From NCBI RefSeq assembly GCF_014651915.1, contig NZ_BMXU01000002.1:997507-1061506 (forward strand): a stretch of 64,000 nt of DNA. Reading direction: 5' to 3'. Positions 11,424-20,463 of this stretch are shown piece by piece. The stretch comes from Parvularcula lutaonensis (GTDB lineage: Bacteria; Pseudomonadota; Alphaproteobacteria; Caulobacterales; Parvularculaceae). The translations under genes were made by a program, and so were the position numbers. The notes below the pieces were generated by a model. The model searched no databases. It was not told the origin of the DNA and saw nothing but the letters and a program-made list of their open reading frames with translations. Position 1 is the stretch's first letter; each line of letters opens with the position of its first letter.

Positions 11424-13325
11424 TTATTCGTCGCCGTAGAGGTGCCTGTCGAGGAAGCGGACATAGGCCTTCGACGCCGTGATGCGGTTGTCCCGCTTCT
11501 GGAATCCGTGGCCTTCGTCGGGAAAGAGAACGTATTCGACCGGCACGCCGTTCTTGCGCAGCTCCTCGACCATCTCGTCGCTCTCGACCTGCAGGACGCG
11601 GGGGTCATTGGCACCTTGAACGATCAGGACCGGCTTGGTGACCTGGTCCGCGAAGAAGAGCGGCGAGATGCGGCGGTGACGCTCCCGATCCGTGGCCGGA
11701 TCACCCATCTCGTCGTAAAGGCGCGTGCGAAAGCTGCCCCACCATGGCGGGATCGAGCTGAGCGTGCGTTCCCAATTGGTGACGCCGAAGATGTTGATGC
11801 CGGCATCGAACACCTCCGGGTGGAAGGCCAGAGCGGCCATGGTCATGTATCCGCCATAGCTGCCGCCCATGACGACGATCTTGTCCGGATCGACCCAGTC
11901 GAGATCTTCGAGATAGCCGCGTGCCGCGACGATGTCCTTGAGATCGACGTCGCCGTGGCGCCTGTCATCGAGGTGGTAGAAAGTCTTCCCGTAGCCGGAC
12001 GAGCCGCGGTTGTTGGCCGCAAGGACGCCATACCCGTTGTTGACGAGGTGTTGCACCATCGGGTTGTAGCTGGCGCGGCTCTGCCCGCCGGGGCCACCGT
12101 GGACGAGGACGATGGCAGGGACCTTGTTCTTCGCACTGGCCGCATGTGGCTTGTATTGGATCGCGGGGATCTCGAGCCCGTCATAGCTCGGATAGCGGAT
12201 GACCTCTGCCTCGACCAGGTGATCGGGGTCGATCCGGTCTCGGAGGGCGTCGGTCAATTGTTCCGCCCGGCCGCCAGCGCCCATATCCATGGTCATGATA
12301 TTGGCAGGCGTGGCGCTGGTGCTGCTGAGGAGTGCGACCTTGCGCTCGTTTGGCGTGAAGCGGACCTGGCTGAGGTTCGAGCGACGGATATTGCCGGGGA
12401 TGCGGACTTCCCTGTTCCGCATACGGTCGAAGATCGTCGCCTTCGTCGTGCCGTCCTCGTTGATCGCGCTGACGCGGTAGCGGCCGCTGGGCGAATAGCT
12501 GACATAGGAAACGTCCCACGGCTCCGCGATCAGGGTCGAGCTGGCGCCCCGCCGCAGGTCGATGGCGACGGCCTGCTCGAACTCCGAACCTGCATTGGTG
12601 CCGATGATGAGACGCTCGCTGCGCGGATCGAAGGCGTTGATCGAATGGCTGATATCGCCCTCGTGCTCGGTCAAGAGGCGCGGCGCGTCGTTGCCGTCGA
12701 GATCGATGAGATAGACGTCATTGTCTGCCGCGCCCTTCTCGAGGACGCCAGCGGCCATGGTGCCATCCGGGCTGACCGTCAGCTGGCCCAGCTTCATGTC
12801 GTTCTCGAACAACCTCTCGCTATCGAGGCTGAAGGCATCGTAGCGGTAGATGTCGAAGGCGGAGCTGTCGCGGCGATTGGTCGAGACGAAGAAGCCGCGC
12901 TTGCCGCGCTCCCAGCCGAGAAAGTCGGCTTTGACGTCCTTGCCGGGGGTGAGGTCGATAACGAGACCGTCGGGACGCTGGAGATAGAGGTGGTTGAGCT
13001 CGTCCCCGCCATTGTCGGCTGAATAGATGAAGCTCTGGTCGTCGGGCATCCAGCTGACCACGAAGATCGAGCGGTCGCGCGAACGGGTGAGCGGTTGCTT
13101 CTCACCGGTCTCGGTATCGAAGCGGTAGGCGTTGAAGATACCCGTCTCGTCCGAGCTCATCAGGAGGTAGCGGCCATCTGTGGTCCAGGCACCGCCCGGC
13201 CCTGCGAGGCGGTAGCGCGCGGTCTCGAAAAACGCCTCAGCCGGATAGATCGGCACTTCCTGCGCTTCGGCGATCGCGGAGAGCGACAGAACGGCGGCAG
13301 CGATGCCGGAAAGCATGGATCTCAC
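11424..13325 (-). CDS. S9 family (prolyl oligopeptidase/acylaminoacyl-peptidase-like) peptidase
   Basis: 633-aa exported serine peptidase. A signal peptide (MLSGIAAAVLSLSAIAEAQ) is followed by a beta-propeller-like region (about 25-370) and a C-terminal alpha/beta-hydrolase domain with the nucleophile in GGSYGGY, the Asp in VQGANDPRV and the His in PDEGHGF. The oxyanion segment VLVHGGPGGQSR is also present. It is expected to cleave oligopeptides in the periplasm. The GTG at 13325 was chosen because GGGAGGG lies 7-8 bases upstream; an ATG at 13316 is the alternative. Longer upstream frames would place the RBS inside the gene. It is downstream of the phasin gene but separated from it by a good terminator. 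Confidence 0.9.
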   Translation of the reverse strand: MRSMLSGIAAAVLSLSAIAEAQEVPIYPAEAFFETARYRLAGPGGAWTTDGRYLLMSSDETGIFNAYRFDTETGEKQPLTRSRDRSIFVVSWMPDDQSFIYSADNGGDELNHLYLQRPDGLVIDLTPGKDVKADFLGWERGKRGFFVSTNRRDSSAFDIYRYDAFSLDSERLFENDMKLGQLTVSPDGTMAAGVLEKGAADNDVYLIDLDGNDAPRLLTEHEGDISHSINAFDPRSERLIIGTNAGSEFEQAVAIDLRRGASSTLIAEPWDVSYVSYSPSGRYRVSAINEDGTTKATIFDRMRNREVRIPGNIRRSNLSQVRFTPNERKVALLSSTSATPANIMTMDMGAGGRAEQLTDALRDRIDPDHLVEAEVIRYPSYDGLEIPAIQYKPHAASAKNKVPAIVLVHGGPGGQSRASYNPMVQHLVNNGYGVLAANNRGSSGYGKTFYHLDDRRHGDVDLKDIVAARGYLEDLDWVDPDKIVVMGGSYGGYMTMAALAFHPEVFDAGINIFGVTNWERTLSSIPPWWGSFRTRLYDEMGDPATDRERHRRISPLFFADQVTKPVLIVQGANDPRVLQVESDEMVEELRKNGVPVEYVLFPDEGHGFQKRDNRITASKAYVRFLDRHLYGDE

Positions 13326-13421
13326 GGAAGGACCCTCCCTAGACGTTGCCGCCTTTATGGAGGGTTCGGGCAAATTCGCAAAGCTTCCCCGCCCGGCCTT
13401 TCGCATTGGCCCCAAAAAGAA

Positions 13422-13447
13422 AACCCCGCCGGCGGGGCCGACGGGGT
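13422..13447 (-). terminator. Rho-independent terminator of the phasin gene
   Basis: Read on the minus strand, AACCCCGTCGGC, a CCC loop and GCCGGCGGGGTT form a roughly 12-bp stem with one G-U pair, followed by TTTTCTTTTT. It lies 35 bp after the phasin stop and 96 bp before the S9 peptidase start. Confidence 0.9.
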
Positions 13448-13481
13448 TCGACGCAACTTGGTGCGCTGATGCGGCAGGCGC

Positions 13482-13925
13482 TTAGCGCTGCTGCATCAGC
13501 TCCACGAGGGCGCTGTAGCGCTTGGAAAGCGGCTGGGCAGCGTCCTTCGCGGTGGCAATCATCATGTCGCTGACCTTGTTGGCCTGCGAGATCTGGGCTT
13601 CCATCGAAGCGCGGAAGAGCTCCGCCTGAGCTTCGAAGAACTCTTGCGGGGTTTTCGCTTTCGTCAGCGACTGGAACTTCTCCGAAGCAGTCTCGAACTG
13701 CGACTTGGCGTAGTCGACGTTCTCTTGAGCCACTTTCTCGAAGCCTTTCGCAACGGTCGAAGCGGCCTGCATGACAGCTTCGGTGTTCTCTTGGGCGAAG
13801 GTGCCCATCTGGCTCAGGCCTTTGGTCATGCGCTCGACGCCTTCATTGATGGTCGTCTGGGCTTGGTTGGCAGCGGTGAAGACCGTTTCTTCAGCTGCCG
13901 CTTTGGTTTTGCGCGTGGCGCTCAT
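13482..13925 (-). CDS. Phasin family protein
   Basis: 147-aa all-helical, alanine/glutamine-rich protein matching the Phasin_2 type: amphipathic helices at about 20-75 and 80-140 with AQENVDYAKSQFETASEKFQSLTKAKTPQEFFEAQAELF, the TP-E-F--Q-E-- segment being the most recognisable. Phasins coat polyhydroxyalkanoate granules; several alphaproteobacterial members do other surface or stress work, so granule binding is probable but not proven. It is monocistronic with its own terminator. TGC-rich repeats lie upstream at 14034-14092. Confidence 0.88.
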   Translation of the reverse strand: MSATRKTKAAAEETVFTAANQAQTTINEGVERMTKGLSQMGTFAQENTEAVMQAASTVAKGFEKVAQENVDYAKSQFETASEKFQSLTKAKTPQEFFEAQAELFRASMEAQISQANKVSDMMIATAKDAAQPLSKRYSALVELMQQR

Positions 13926-14284
13926 GGTGTCACTCCAGTGAATTCGTTCGTTTGGTTCACCGACCCCCGCCCCTTGAAAGGTTCCCTGACGGCGGCCAGC
14001 GGCATGAACGCTGAATGAACTCCATTCGCCTCATGCTGCGCTGCAACATATGCAGTGTTTCGCGCTTCGTCAAGGGGTCTTGCTGCGCTGCACAAACACG
14101 TTTTGCGTGTTTTCTGGACCCGCTCACAAGTCCGCATTTGGCCTGCTCTGTGCAGGGCTCATTAAGACTTTGATTAGGACGTTTCGCATAGGCTGGAAAC
14201 CGTGATCGTGTCGCTTTTGCAAGGTGCAATCACAGCGTGGTGAGCTTAGCTTAACTCTCGGGTTTTCGGGGCGGATTTGGATTG
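13926..14284. promoter_or_regulatory. Divergent intergenic region phasin/dacA with TGC-rich repeats
   Basis: This 359-base gap holds the promoters of the phasin gene (leftward) and the carboxypeptidase (rightward). A 12-bp direct repeat TGCTGCGCTGCA occurs at 14034-14045 and 14081-14092, and CTGCA-ACATA-TGCAG forms an inverted repeat at 14041-14055. TGC-rich or CTGC/GCAG sites are what PhaR repressors bind upstream of phasin genes in Paracoccus and Rhodobacter. Binding here is inference. No gene is seen in the gap. Confidence 0.45.
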
Positions 14285-15556
14285 ATGCGCAGTCTTCTTG
14301 GCGTTGTCGGAGCATTTTGTATCGCGGTGGCCGGTCTTGGCCTCGGGGGCGTCGCTCAGGCGAACCCGAAATACGCGGCCTTCGTCATGCATGAAGGGAC
14401 CGGCGATGTCCTTTTTTCACGCTACGCGGACTCGCGCCGCTACCCTGCGTCCCTGACCAAGATGATGACGCTTTATGTCCTGTTCGAGGACATCGAAGCG
14501 GGGCGCATCAAGCTCGACGACAAGATCAAGGTTTCATCCTACGCCGCACGCCAGCCCGCCTCGAAGCTGGGCCTGCGGGCTGGCACCACGATCGACGTCG
14601 AGACGGCGATCGAAGCCCTCATCATCAAGTCGGCCAATGACGTCGCCTCGGCCGTGGCCGAGCATGTCTCCGGCAGCGAGGTGGCGTTTGCCCGCCGCAT
14701 GACACGGACGGCACGGGATCTCGGCATGCGCTCGACCAGCTTTCGCAACGCCTCCGGCCTCCCCAACAGCCGCCAGGTCACGACAGCACGCGACATGGCC
14801 AAGCTGGCCCAGCGTCTGCGCCAGGATTTCCCGCAGTACCAACCGTATTTCCAGAAGAAGAGCTTCACCTGGAACGGACGGACCTACCGCTCGCACAACA
14901 AGGTGGCGCTCTATTACGAAGGCGCGACCGGGCTGAAGACGGGTTATACCCGTGCCTCGGGCTACAATCTCGCCACTACCGCCGAGCGCGACGGGCACAA
15001 GCTGATTGGCGTGGTCCTCGGCGGACGGTCAGGCGCGACCCGTGACCGGCACATGCGTGATATCCTGACCCGCAGTTTCGCCGCCATCAAATCGCGCCCC
15101 TCCCGGATCAAGACGGCCTATCTGCGCACGCCGGTCCCCGCGCTCAAGCCGGGCCTGACCAATGTGACGCTGGCCAGCGCGAGCCTCGACCCCGACTTCG
15201 TGACGGCGGATGATCTCAACTTCCAGGTCCTCGCCCAGGCTGTGTCCAACATCGACGTGACTGCGGAGGCCGAGATCGGCCAGGGCGATACCGATGCCGA
15301 CGATCCTCGGGACTGGTCGGTGCAGGTCGGCGCCTACCGCAAGCAGGACCAAGCCCTCGCCCGCCTTGCGGAAATGGCGAACCAGATCTCCGGCATTGCG
15401 CCGAACGCCGACCGTGTCGTCGTTCCCAATGTCAGCCGCGGCCGCACCCTCTACCGCGCCCGCTACGCCAGGGTGACGGCCGGAGAAGCCGAAGCGGTCT
15501 GCGACCAGCTCAAGCGCCAGCGCCAGGACTGTCTCGCGCTCCCGCCGGGCCGCTGA
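14285..15556 (+). CDS. D-alanyl-D-alanine carboxypeptidase with SPOR domain
   Basis: 423-aa periplasmic class-C penicillin-binding protein (PBP5/DacA type) that trims the terminal D-Ala of peptidoglycan pentapeptides. A signal peptide (cleavage near GGVAQA-NP, residue 26) precedes the S11 domain with SLTK (Ser56, Lys59), SAN (116-118) and KTG (218-220). A C-terminal SPOR domain (about 340-415, WSVQVGAYRKQDQA) binds denuded septal glycan and should direct the enzyme to the division site. The ATG at 14285 was chosen over an immediately preceding TTG. A strong bidirectional terminator follows. Confidence 0.95.
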   Translation: MRSLLGVVGAFCIAVAGLGLGGVAQANPKYAAFVMHEGTGDVLFSRYADSRRYPASLTKMMTLYVLFEDIEAGRIKLDDKIKVSSYAARQPASKLGLRAGTTIDVETAIEALIIKSANDVASAVAEHVSGSEVAFARRMTRTARDLGMRSTSFRNASGLPNSRQVTTARDMAKLAQRLRQDFPQYQPYFQKKSFTWNGRTYRSHNKVALYYEGATGLKTGYTRASGYNLATTAERDGHKLIGVVLGGRSGATRDRHMRDILTRSFAAIKSRPSRIKTAYLRTPVPALKPGLTNVTLASASLDPDFVTADDLNFQVLAQAVSNIDVTAEAEIGQGDTDADDPRDWSVQVGAYRKQDQALARLAEMANQISGIAPNADRVVVPNVSRGRTLYRARYARVTAGEAEAVCDQLKRQRQDCLALPPGR

Positions 15557-15571
15557 AGCCAGGAAACAGAC

Positions 15572-15603
15572 AAAAAAAGCCCGGCTCGCGCCGGGCTTTT
15601 TTT
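15572..15603. terminator. Bidirectional rho-independent terminator
   Basis: AAAAAAAGCCCGG-CTCGCG-CCGGGCTTTTTTT is a 7-bp GC-rich stem flanked by an A-run and a T-run. It can terminate both the carboxypeptidase gene (+) and the convergent GapR gene (-). Confidence 0.93.
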
Positions 15604-15621
15604 CATAAGAAGTTCGCCTGA

Positions 15622-15894
15622 TCAGGCTTCGCCGATGGCCGAAAGGTAGAGATCGAGGAGCGCCTCCTGCTCCTGCCGGTCGGCGCGGTCCATCTTGCGG
15701 AGGCGAACGATCTGGCGAACGACCTTGGTATCGTAGCCCTCGCCTTTCATCTCGGCATAGACCTCCTTGACCTGGTCCATGATCTCTTTCTTCTCTTCCT
15801 CGAGGTTCTCGACCCGTTCGATGAAGAGGCGCAGGCGTTCGCCCGCGACGGTTTGGGTGCCTTGCGGCTCAAAGCCTGCGCTGCCGTCAGCCAT
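15622..15894 (-). CDS. gapR: GapR family (DUF2312) DNA-binding protein
   Basis: 90-aa protein matching the GapR/DUF2312 family. The segments [45 protein letters not shown] and the C-terminal [11 protein letters not shown] are near-identical to what I recall of Caulobacter GapR. GapR is a nucleoid-associated protein that clamps overtwisted DNA ahead of replication forks and transcription and stimulates type II topoisomerases. The N-terminal coiled coil and basic segment are intact, and the length is normal. The gene is monocistronic, sharing a bidirectional terminator with the convergent carboxypeptidase. Confidence 0.92.
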   Translation of the reverse strand: MADGSAGFEPQGTQTVAGERLRLFIERVENLEEEKKEIMDQVKEVYAEMKGEGYDTKVVRQIVRLRKMDRADRQEQEALLDLYLSAIGEA

Positions 15895-16062
15895 GCCGGT
15901 TCTCCTGAAACACTGCGGATAAATCCTGAGCCCCGAGGTTTCCCGGTCGAAGCGGGTTCCGGCAAGCGCGGGTTATCAACATGGTTATGTCTCGGGAGCG
16001 CGGCCGGGACTTCGGGAGCTTCGCGCCTCCTCCGGTGTTCCCTTCAAAAAAGGAGAGCACCT

Positions 16063-16326
16063 ATGGCTGACAAGAACCGACCGAGCATCAAGGACGAAGA
16101 AACCTACGAAGCCCTGCGCGAGGACGGTGCCAGCAAGGAGAAGGCGGCGCGCATCGCGAACGCACAAGCAAGTGACGACATGAACCCGTCAGAGAAGGGC
16201 GGCAAGGCGTCGAACCTCGAGGACCGGACGAAGGACGAGCTCTATGCACGGGCCCAGGAACTGGACATCGATGGCCGTTCCAAGATGGACAAGGACGTAC
16301 TGATCGACGCGATCAGGAACCACTGA
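16063..16326 (+). CDS. Rho N-terminal-domain-like small protein
   Basis: 87-aa soluble, very charged protein. Its C-terminal half (LEDRTKDELYARAQELDIDGRSKMDKDVLIDAIRN) has the LysXaaGluLeu--A--L-I-G-S-M-K--LI-AI pattern of the Rho termination factor N-terminal (SAP-like helix-extended-helix) fold. The N-terminal half (DEETYEALREDGASKEKAARIANAQ) resembles small stress-induced proteins of the KGG/DUF7218 sort. Nucleic-acid binding is likely; the role is unknown. AGGAG lies 7 bases before the ATG. Its last 14 bases overlap the convergent glycosyltransferase gene. Confidence 0.75.
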   Translation: MADKNRPSIKDEETYEALREDGASKEKAARIANAQASDDMNPSEKGGKASNLEDRTKDELYARAQELDIDGRSKMDKDVLIDAIRNH

Positions 16327-17377
16327 CCGGCGGCACGGTCGGCTCATCGAAGCCGAGGGCCGCGTCAATGACGTAGAGCGGCCTTCGCTTGGTCTCCGTG
16401 TAGAGCCTGCCGAGATACTCGCCGATGACCCCGAGGATCACGAGCTGCAGGCCACCGAGGGCAAGGACGGCGACCATGATCGAGGTGTAACCCGGCACGT
16501 CCGCGCCGAAGATGGCATGGCGGGCGATCAGGATGACGCCGTAGACCATTGCCAGCGTCGCGATGACCCCGCCGAGATAGCCCGAGATCCTGAGCGGCAG
16601 GGTGGTGAAGCTGGTAATCCCGTCGAGGGAGAAATTCCACAGCCGCCAGAAGTTGAACTTGCTCTTGCCCGCCGCGCGCTGGGGGCGGGCATATTCGATA
16701 ATCGCCTGCTCGAAACCGACCCAGGCGAAAAGGCCCTTCATGAAGCGGTTGCGCTCGGGCAGCCGGTTGATCGCAGCGACGACACGGCGATCCATGAGGC
16801 GGAAATCACCGGCGTTCGGTGTCATGTGAATGTTCGTGACCCGGCCCATGATACGGTAGAACAGGCTCGCCGAAGTCTTTTTCAACCAAGTGTCCTCATC
16901 CCTCCGCCTGCGGACGGCACAGACGACGTCGTAACCCTCCCGCCACTTCTCGAGCATCTCGGCGATCAGCTCCGGCGGGTCTTGGAGGTCGGCGTCGATC
17001 GGGATGACCGCCGCGCCGCGGGCGTGTTTGATCCCGGCGGAGAGAGCGATCTCCTTGCCGAAATTGCGCGAGAAGCGGATCGTCTTCCAGCGCCGGTCGC
17101 GGGCGTGGATGGCCGCAAGCGCCTCGAAAGTGCCGTCGCTGGAGCCGTCGTCTATGCAGATGACCTCATAGGTCTCTCCGATACCCTCGAGGACATCGGA
17201 CAGCCTTTCATGGAAGACGGGGACCATCTCTTCTTCATTCAGCATGGGGACAATCAGGGAAAGGACAGGCTCTTCGCGAAGCATTGACCGGGCACGCTCC
17301 TCGGCAATGTCCCGGACCTTGGCACCCGGCGTTTTCGCAGGACGCGCAAGCCGATCGATGCGTTCGGGCCTGCTCAC
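16313..17377 (-). CDS. GT2 polyprenyl-phosphate-type glycosyltransferase (GtrB/DPM-like)
   Basis: 354-aa membrane-bound family-2 glycosyltransferase, expected to load a sugar from a nucleotide donor onto undecaprenyl phosphate. The N-terminal GT-A domain has LSLIVPMLNEEEMVP, CIDDGSSDGT and the metal-binding IDADLQDPPE. Two C-terminal membrane helices (ISGYLGGVIATLAMVYGVILI and MVAVLALGGLQLVILGVIGEYLGRLY) follow, as in GtrB and dolichol-phosphate-mannose-type enzymes. The GTG at 17377 has a GAGGGGG ribosome-binding site 5 bases upstream; ATG 17284 is an alternative that starts right at the domain. It is divergent from the polytopic membrane protein at 17816, its likely functional partner. Confidence 0.88.
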   Translation of the reverse strand: MSRPERIDRLARPAKTPGAKVRDIAEERARSMLREEPVLSLIVPMLNEEEMVPVFHERLSDVLEGIGETYEVICIDDGSSDGTFEALAAIHARDRRWKTIRFSRNFGKEIALSAGIKHARGAAVIPIDADLQDPPELIAEMLEKWREGYDVVCAVRRRRDEDTWLKKTSASLFYRIMGRVTNIHMTPNAGDFRLMDRRVVAAINRLPERNRFMKGLFAWVGFEQAIIEYARPQRAAGKSKFNFWRLWNFSLDGITSFTTLPLRISGYLGGVIATLAMVYGVILIARHAIFGADVPGYTSIMVAVLALGGLQLVILGVIGEYLGRLYTETKRRPLYVIDAALGFDEPTVPPVSGS

Positions 17378-17815
17378 ACGCTCCCCCTCAATTCGCCCGC
17401 TGGCCGCAAGGCGATAGCGCAGTTCTGGCGAACCAGTGCCGCCGCCCTGCGATCGCCCGTCCTCTCGGGTTGACCGGTTCCGGGACCCCATATGCTCCGG
17501 CCGCCGATCACCAGCGGGTCCACGCCATCTGCGAGAGGCGCCTTGTGCGCGCTGCCTGTGACCACTAGCACGCTGCAAGTTGCAGCCTGCTGCATGACAT
17601 CCCCCTGTCTTCCTTCCCAGTGCCTGACGCTACAAAGAAGTGGGAAGCCTGACGAGGGTCTTCGGCAGCTATGACTTCATCTGCATGAAGCCGTTATTGG
17701 AGCAGGTCATGCTCTTCCTCTGTGGCGAGCTTGAACATTGGCACAGGAGAGGCTTGCCTTTTGCTCTCTCGCCGGGTTCCCTGCCTTTCGGGCACGGGGC
17801 GTTCTGGAGGGGATT
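17378..17815. promoter_or_regulatory. Divergent intergenic region with 15-bp palindrome
   Basis: About 440 bases between the glycosyltransferase and the polytopic protein without a convincing gene. The most notable element is the perfect 7-bp-arm palindrome GCTGCAA-G-TTGCAGC at 17572-17586, an operator-like sequence placed where it could act on either promoter. Nothing else is recognised. Confidence 0.4.
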
Positions 17816-19762
17816 GTGCGTGAAATTCTCGGGGTCGCGGCGTTTCTGGCTATCGTCACGCTTCCGGGCGCGTGGATCGGCTTCTCCCCCCTGACCAAGG
17901 GGTTCTCCGGTTGGGTGCGGCTGGGAATGTCCGTCGCGCTCTCGCCCGTGGTGGTCGCGGCCATTTTCATCGCGGCGAGACTGGCGGGGGTCGCTCCCGG
18001 CGACGCGCTTTGGGTTGTTCTCCTGCTCTCCCTTCCAGCCTTGGCCATCCTGTGGCGGCAAAGGAGCGCTTTCGTCTGGCCGCGCGGGAAGGCGCTGGCC
18101 CTTTACGCGCTGGGGACCGGGGTGCCGTTGGCCGTGCTGATGGTCGGCATCCTCGACGAGAACACCCGCGCCCTTCGGTCCCACAATTTCCTGCACTCGG
18201 ATATCGTCAACGGGTTTCTCAACGGTGCGCTCATCCCCGAGGAGATGGCGTTGGCCGGGATCATCAACGGCTACCCGTGGGCGGCCCATGCCTTCCAGGC
18301 GGTGGCGAGCCTTGCGCTCGACCTCGCTCCGGCCAGCGCCTTCGTCTGGTCGAATGTCGCCTTCCTGCTCGCGCTCTCGCTGCTGTCCGTTTCTGTGGTG
18401 AAGGCGCTGGGCGGCGACCTGCTCGCGCGGGCTTCGGCGCCGTTGTTCATGGCCTTCGCGGTCAACCCGGTCGGAACGGGCCTCAGGCTTCTCACGCCGG
18501 AGACAGCGTTCAGCCCACTGACGGGCGATCCGCGCTATTCCTCGTTCCTGCGCAAATTCTACCTCTTCAACCAGATGTCGCTGTCCTATGTCCTCCTGAC
18601 GGCGATGCTGCTCGGCGTGCTCCTGCCCGATGACAGGATCGGGAGCCGGGCTCGGGCGGGGCTCCTCGCCACCTTGCTTCTCGCGCTGGCCGTGGTGTAT
18701 CCGCTCTTCCTGCCGGTGGGCCTTGGCGTCATTGGGGCGAGGATCGTCGCGGGGCTCCTCGCCAAGCCCGCGGTGCCGTTGAAGGAGTTCCGCACGGACA
18801 TTCTGTGGACGTTACTGTTCGTAGGCGGCGCGCTCGGTCTCTTCGTGATCTATTACGCCATCGTGACAGGCGACCGGGTCTCAGGAACAGGCGTCAGTCT
18901 CGACATCTCCTACTACGTCCTGCGCAAGGTGCCCCATACGCTGTTCAGCCTCGCCCTCCCCCTCGCCGCTCTCGGCTGGCTCGTCGTCAATCAGTGGCCA
19001 GAGCGACGGCGCGAGACGATGCTCTTTGTGCTGATTGCCCTCGGCCTCGGCGCGCTCCACGTCGTGGTGACGATCCCGCACTGGCGGAACGAGTACAAGT
19101 TCATCCTCGCGGCAAGCGTCCTGCTGTCCCCGCTGGTCCCGGTGGCGCTCGGCAGCATCACCGCTTCGCTCAACCCCCGGCGCAGGGGGATGCTGTTCGC
19201 AGCCGTCTCGGCCTTATGCATCCTGCCCGCGCTCCCCAAAGCCTTCGACTTCGGCTCCCGACCGGAGGGGCTGCTGTCGGTTACGGCGGACGGGACGGAC
19301 CTCCGCCTCCTGCATCCGCATCCGCTTGCAGGAGTAACAGATTCCATCCGTACAGGGACAGATACCAAGGCGGTCATCGTGGCCCCGGTCCAGGATGTCC
19401 ACCTTCCCGGCTTCACCCGTCGCGCCGTCTATGCCCCCTATAAGCCCAGCGGCATCCCGCAGGGCATCGGGCTCGAGCTTCGTTACCTATTGCTCTCGGT
19501 GAAGGGCCACGACCGGGCGGAGTTCAGGCAGCGCGTCGGAACCCTCGAAGCCTTTTTCAGCACTGACACGGCCCAGTGGTCGCCCGCCCTCCAGCGCATG
19601 GAGCGTCTTGGGCGTCCCCTGGCCATCGTGATCGAACAAAGCCAGCCCTACCCCAGCCGCACATGGCTTGAAGCCAATGGCTTCGCACGCCTCTACGCCG
19701 ATCAGGATTACGCGCTCTTCTACCGCCCAGAAGTGCCAGATGACCGCCGCAGGCGAAACTAA
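17816..19762 (+). CDS. Large polytopic membrane protein, GT-C-like
   Basis: 648-aa integral membrane protein with about 11-13 predicted helices over residues 1-480 and a soluble C-terminal domain of about 150 residues. A loop with RSHNFLHSDIVNGFLNG-LIPEE and YPWAAHAFQA follows the early helices; acidic residues in an early extracytoplasmic loop are typical of GT-C glycosyltransferases, but no specific family is recognised. The GTG at 17816 was chosen because GGAGGGG lies 5 bases upstream and the protein then starts directly before TM1. Paired divergently with a GtrB-like enzyme, it could use the lipid-linked sugar to modify a surface glycan. That role is inference. Confidence 0.7.
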   Translation: MREILGVAAFLAIVTLPGAWIGFSPLTKGFSGWVRLGMSVALSPVVVAAIFIAARLAGVAPGDALWVVLLLSLPALAILWRQRSAFVWPRGKALALYALGTGVPLAVLMVGILDENTRALRSHNFLHSDIVNGFLNGALIPEEMALAGIINGYPWAAHAFQAVASLALDLAPASAFVWSNVAFLLALSLLSVSVVKALGGDLLARASAPLFMAFAVNPVGTGLRLLTPETAFSPLTGDPRYSSFLRKFYLFNQMSLSYVLLTAMLLGVLLPDDRIGSRARAGLLATLLLALAVVYPLFLPVGLGVIGARIVAGLLAKPAVPLKEFRTDILWTLLFVGGALGLFVIYYAIVTGDRVSGTGVSLDISYYVLRKVPHTLFSLALPLAALGWLVVNQWPERRRETMLFVLIALGLGALHVVVTIPHWRNEYKFILAASVLLSPLVPVALGSITASLNPRRRGMLFAAVSALCILPALPKAFDFGSRPEGLLSVTADGTDLRLLHPHPLAGVTDSIRTGTDTKAVIVAPVQDVHLPGFTRRAVYAPYKPSGIPQGIGLELRYLLLSVKGHDRAEFRQRVGTLEAFFSTDTAQWSPALQRMERLGRPLAIVIEQSQPYPSRTWLEANGFARLYADQDYALFYRPEVPDDRRRRN

Positions 19763-19810
19763 CCCCGATGAGACGGACCCAAGCAGAGCGAAACACCAAA
19801 AGAGGGGAAA

Positions 19811-19887
19811 TGGCGCACCGGGGAAGATTCGAACTCCCGACCCCGTGATTCGTAGTCACGTGCTCTATCCAGCTGAGCTACCGGTGC
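19811..19887 (-). tRNA. tRNA-Arg (anticodon ACG)
   Basis: A complete cloverleaf folds on the minus strand: acceptor GCACCGG/CCGGTGC, D-arm GCTC-AGCTGGATA-GAGC, anticodon arm CGTGA-CTACGAA-TCACG with anticodon ACG, T-arm GGGAG-TTCGAAT-CTTCC, discriminator G and an encoded CCA at 19811-19813. Length is 77 nt. ACG is normally deaminated to ICG and reads CGU/CGC/CGA codons. Confidence 0.97.
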
Positions 19888-20043
19888 TGAGCGCTCGCCT
19901 ATGCCGCATGGGATCGAGGGATGCAAGCGGGTCGGGCGCTAAAATTCGCGTCTTTCTTGGAATGTTGTGCCCGGCGGGGTGGAAATCGTTCCTGGCCGGG
20001 CCTCGGCAGGTAGGGAGGCTCCGCCGGTTGGCGGGCGGCAGGG

Positions 20044-20463
20044 TTATCGAACCCGCCTGCCGTCGGCGTCTATGATGAGCTCGCCTTCCTTGTTCTCGTA
20101 GGGCCCGGCCGGCCATCGATCGAGGAGGTCGAGCACCGTCTCCGACGGACGGCAGAGCTTTACGCCCTTCGGCGAGCAGACGATCGGCCGGTTCACCAGC
20201 ACCGGATGCTCGACCATCGCATCGAGGATCGTCTCGTCCGAGACGCCCTCTTCGAGGAGGCCCAGCTCCTCAGCAGGGGAACGTTTCTCCCGCAACGCCT
20301 GACGCAGGGTCAGGTCCGCGGCGGCGAAGAGGCCGAGGAGCTGCGGGCGGGTCCAGCCGGTCTTGAGATACTCGATGATGACGGGATCGTAGCCTGCATC
20401 CCGCACGATCTGCACGACATTGCGCGAGGTGCCGCAGTCGGGGTTGTGGTGGATCACGATCAT
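20044..20463 (-). CDS. arsC: Glutaredoxin-coupled arsenate reductase
   Basis: 139-aa ArsC of the thioredoxin-fold, glutaredoxin-linked type that reduces arsenate to arsenite for export. The catalytic Cys10 sits in [11 protein letters not shown], and downstream segments EYLKTGWTR, the REK region and [18 protein letters not shown] carry the arginines and the P-I-V fold signature seen in E. coli ArsC. Length is normal. Its ATG overlaps the stop of the arsenite exporter gene (ATGA), so the two are translationally coupled, and arsR is divergent upstream. Confidence 0.96.
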   Translation of the reverse strand: MIVIHHNPDCGTSRNVVQIVRDAGYDPVIIEYLKTGWTRPQLLGLFAAADLTLRQALREKRSPAEELGLLEEGVSDETILDAMVEHPVLVNRPIVCSPKGVKLCRPSETVLDLLDRWPAGPYENKEGELIIDADGRRVR

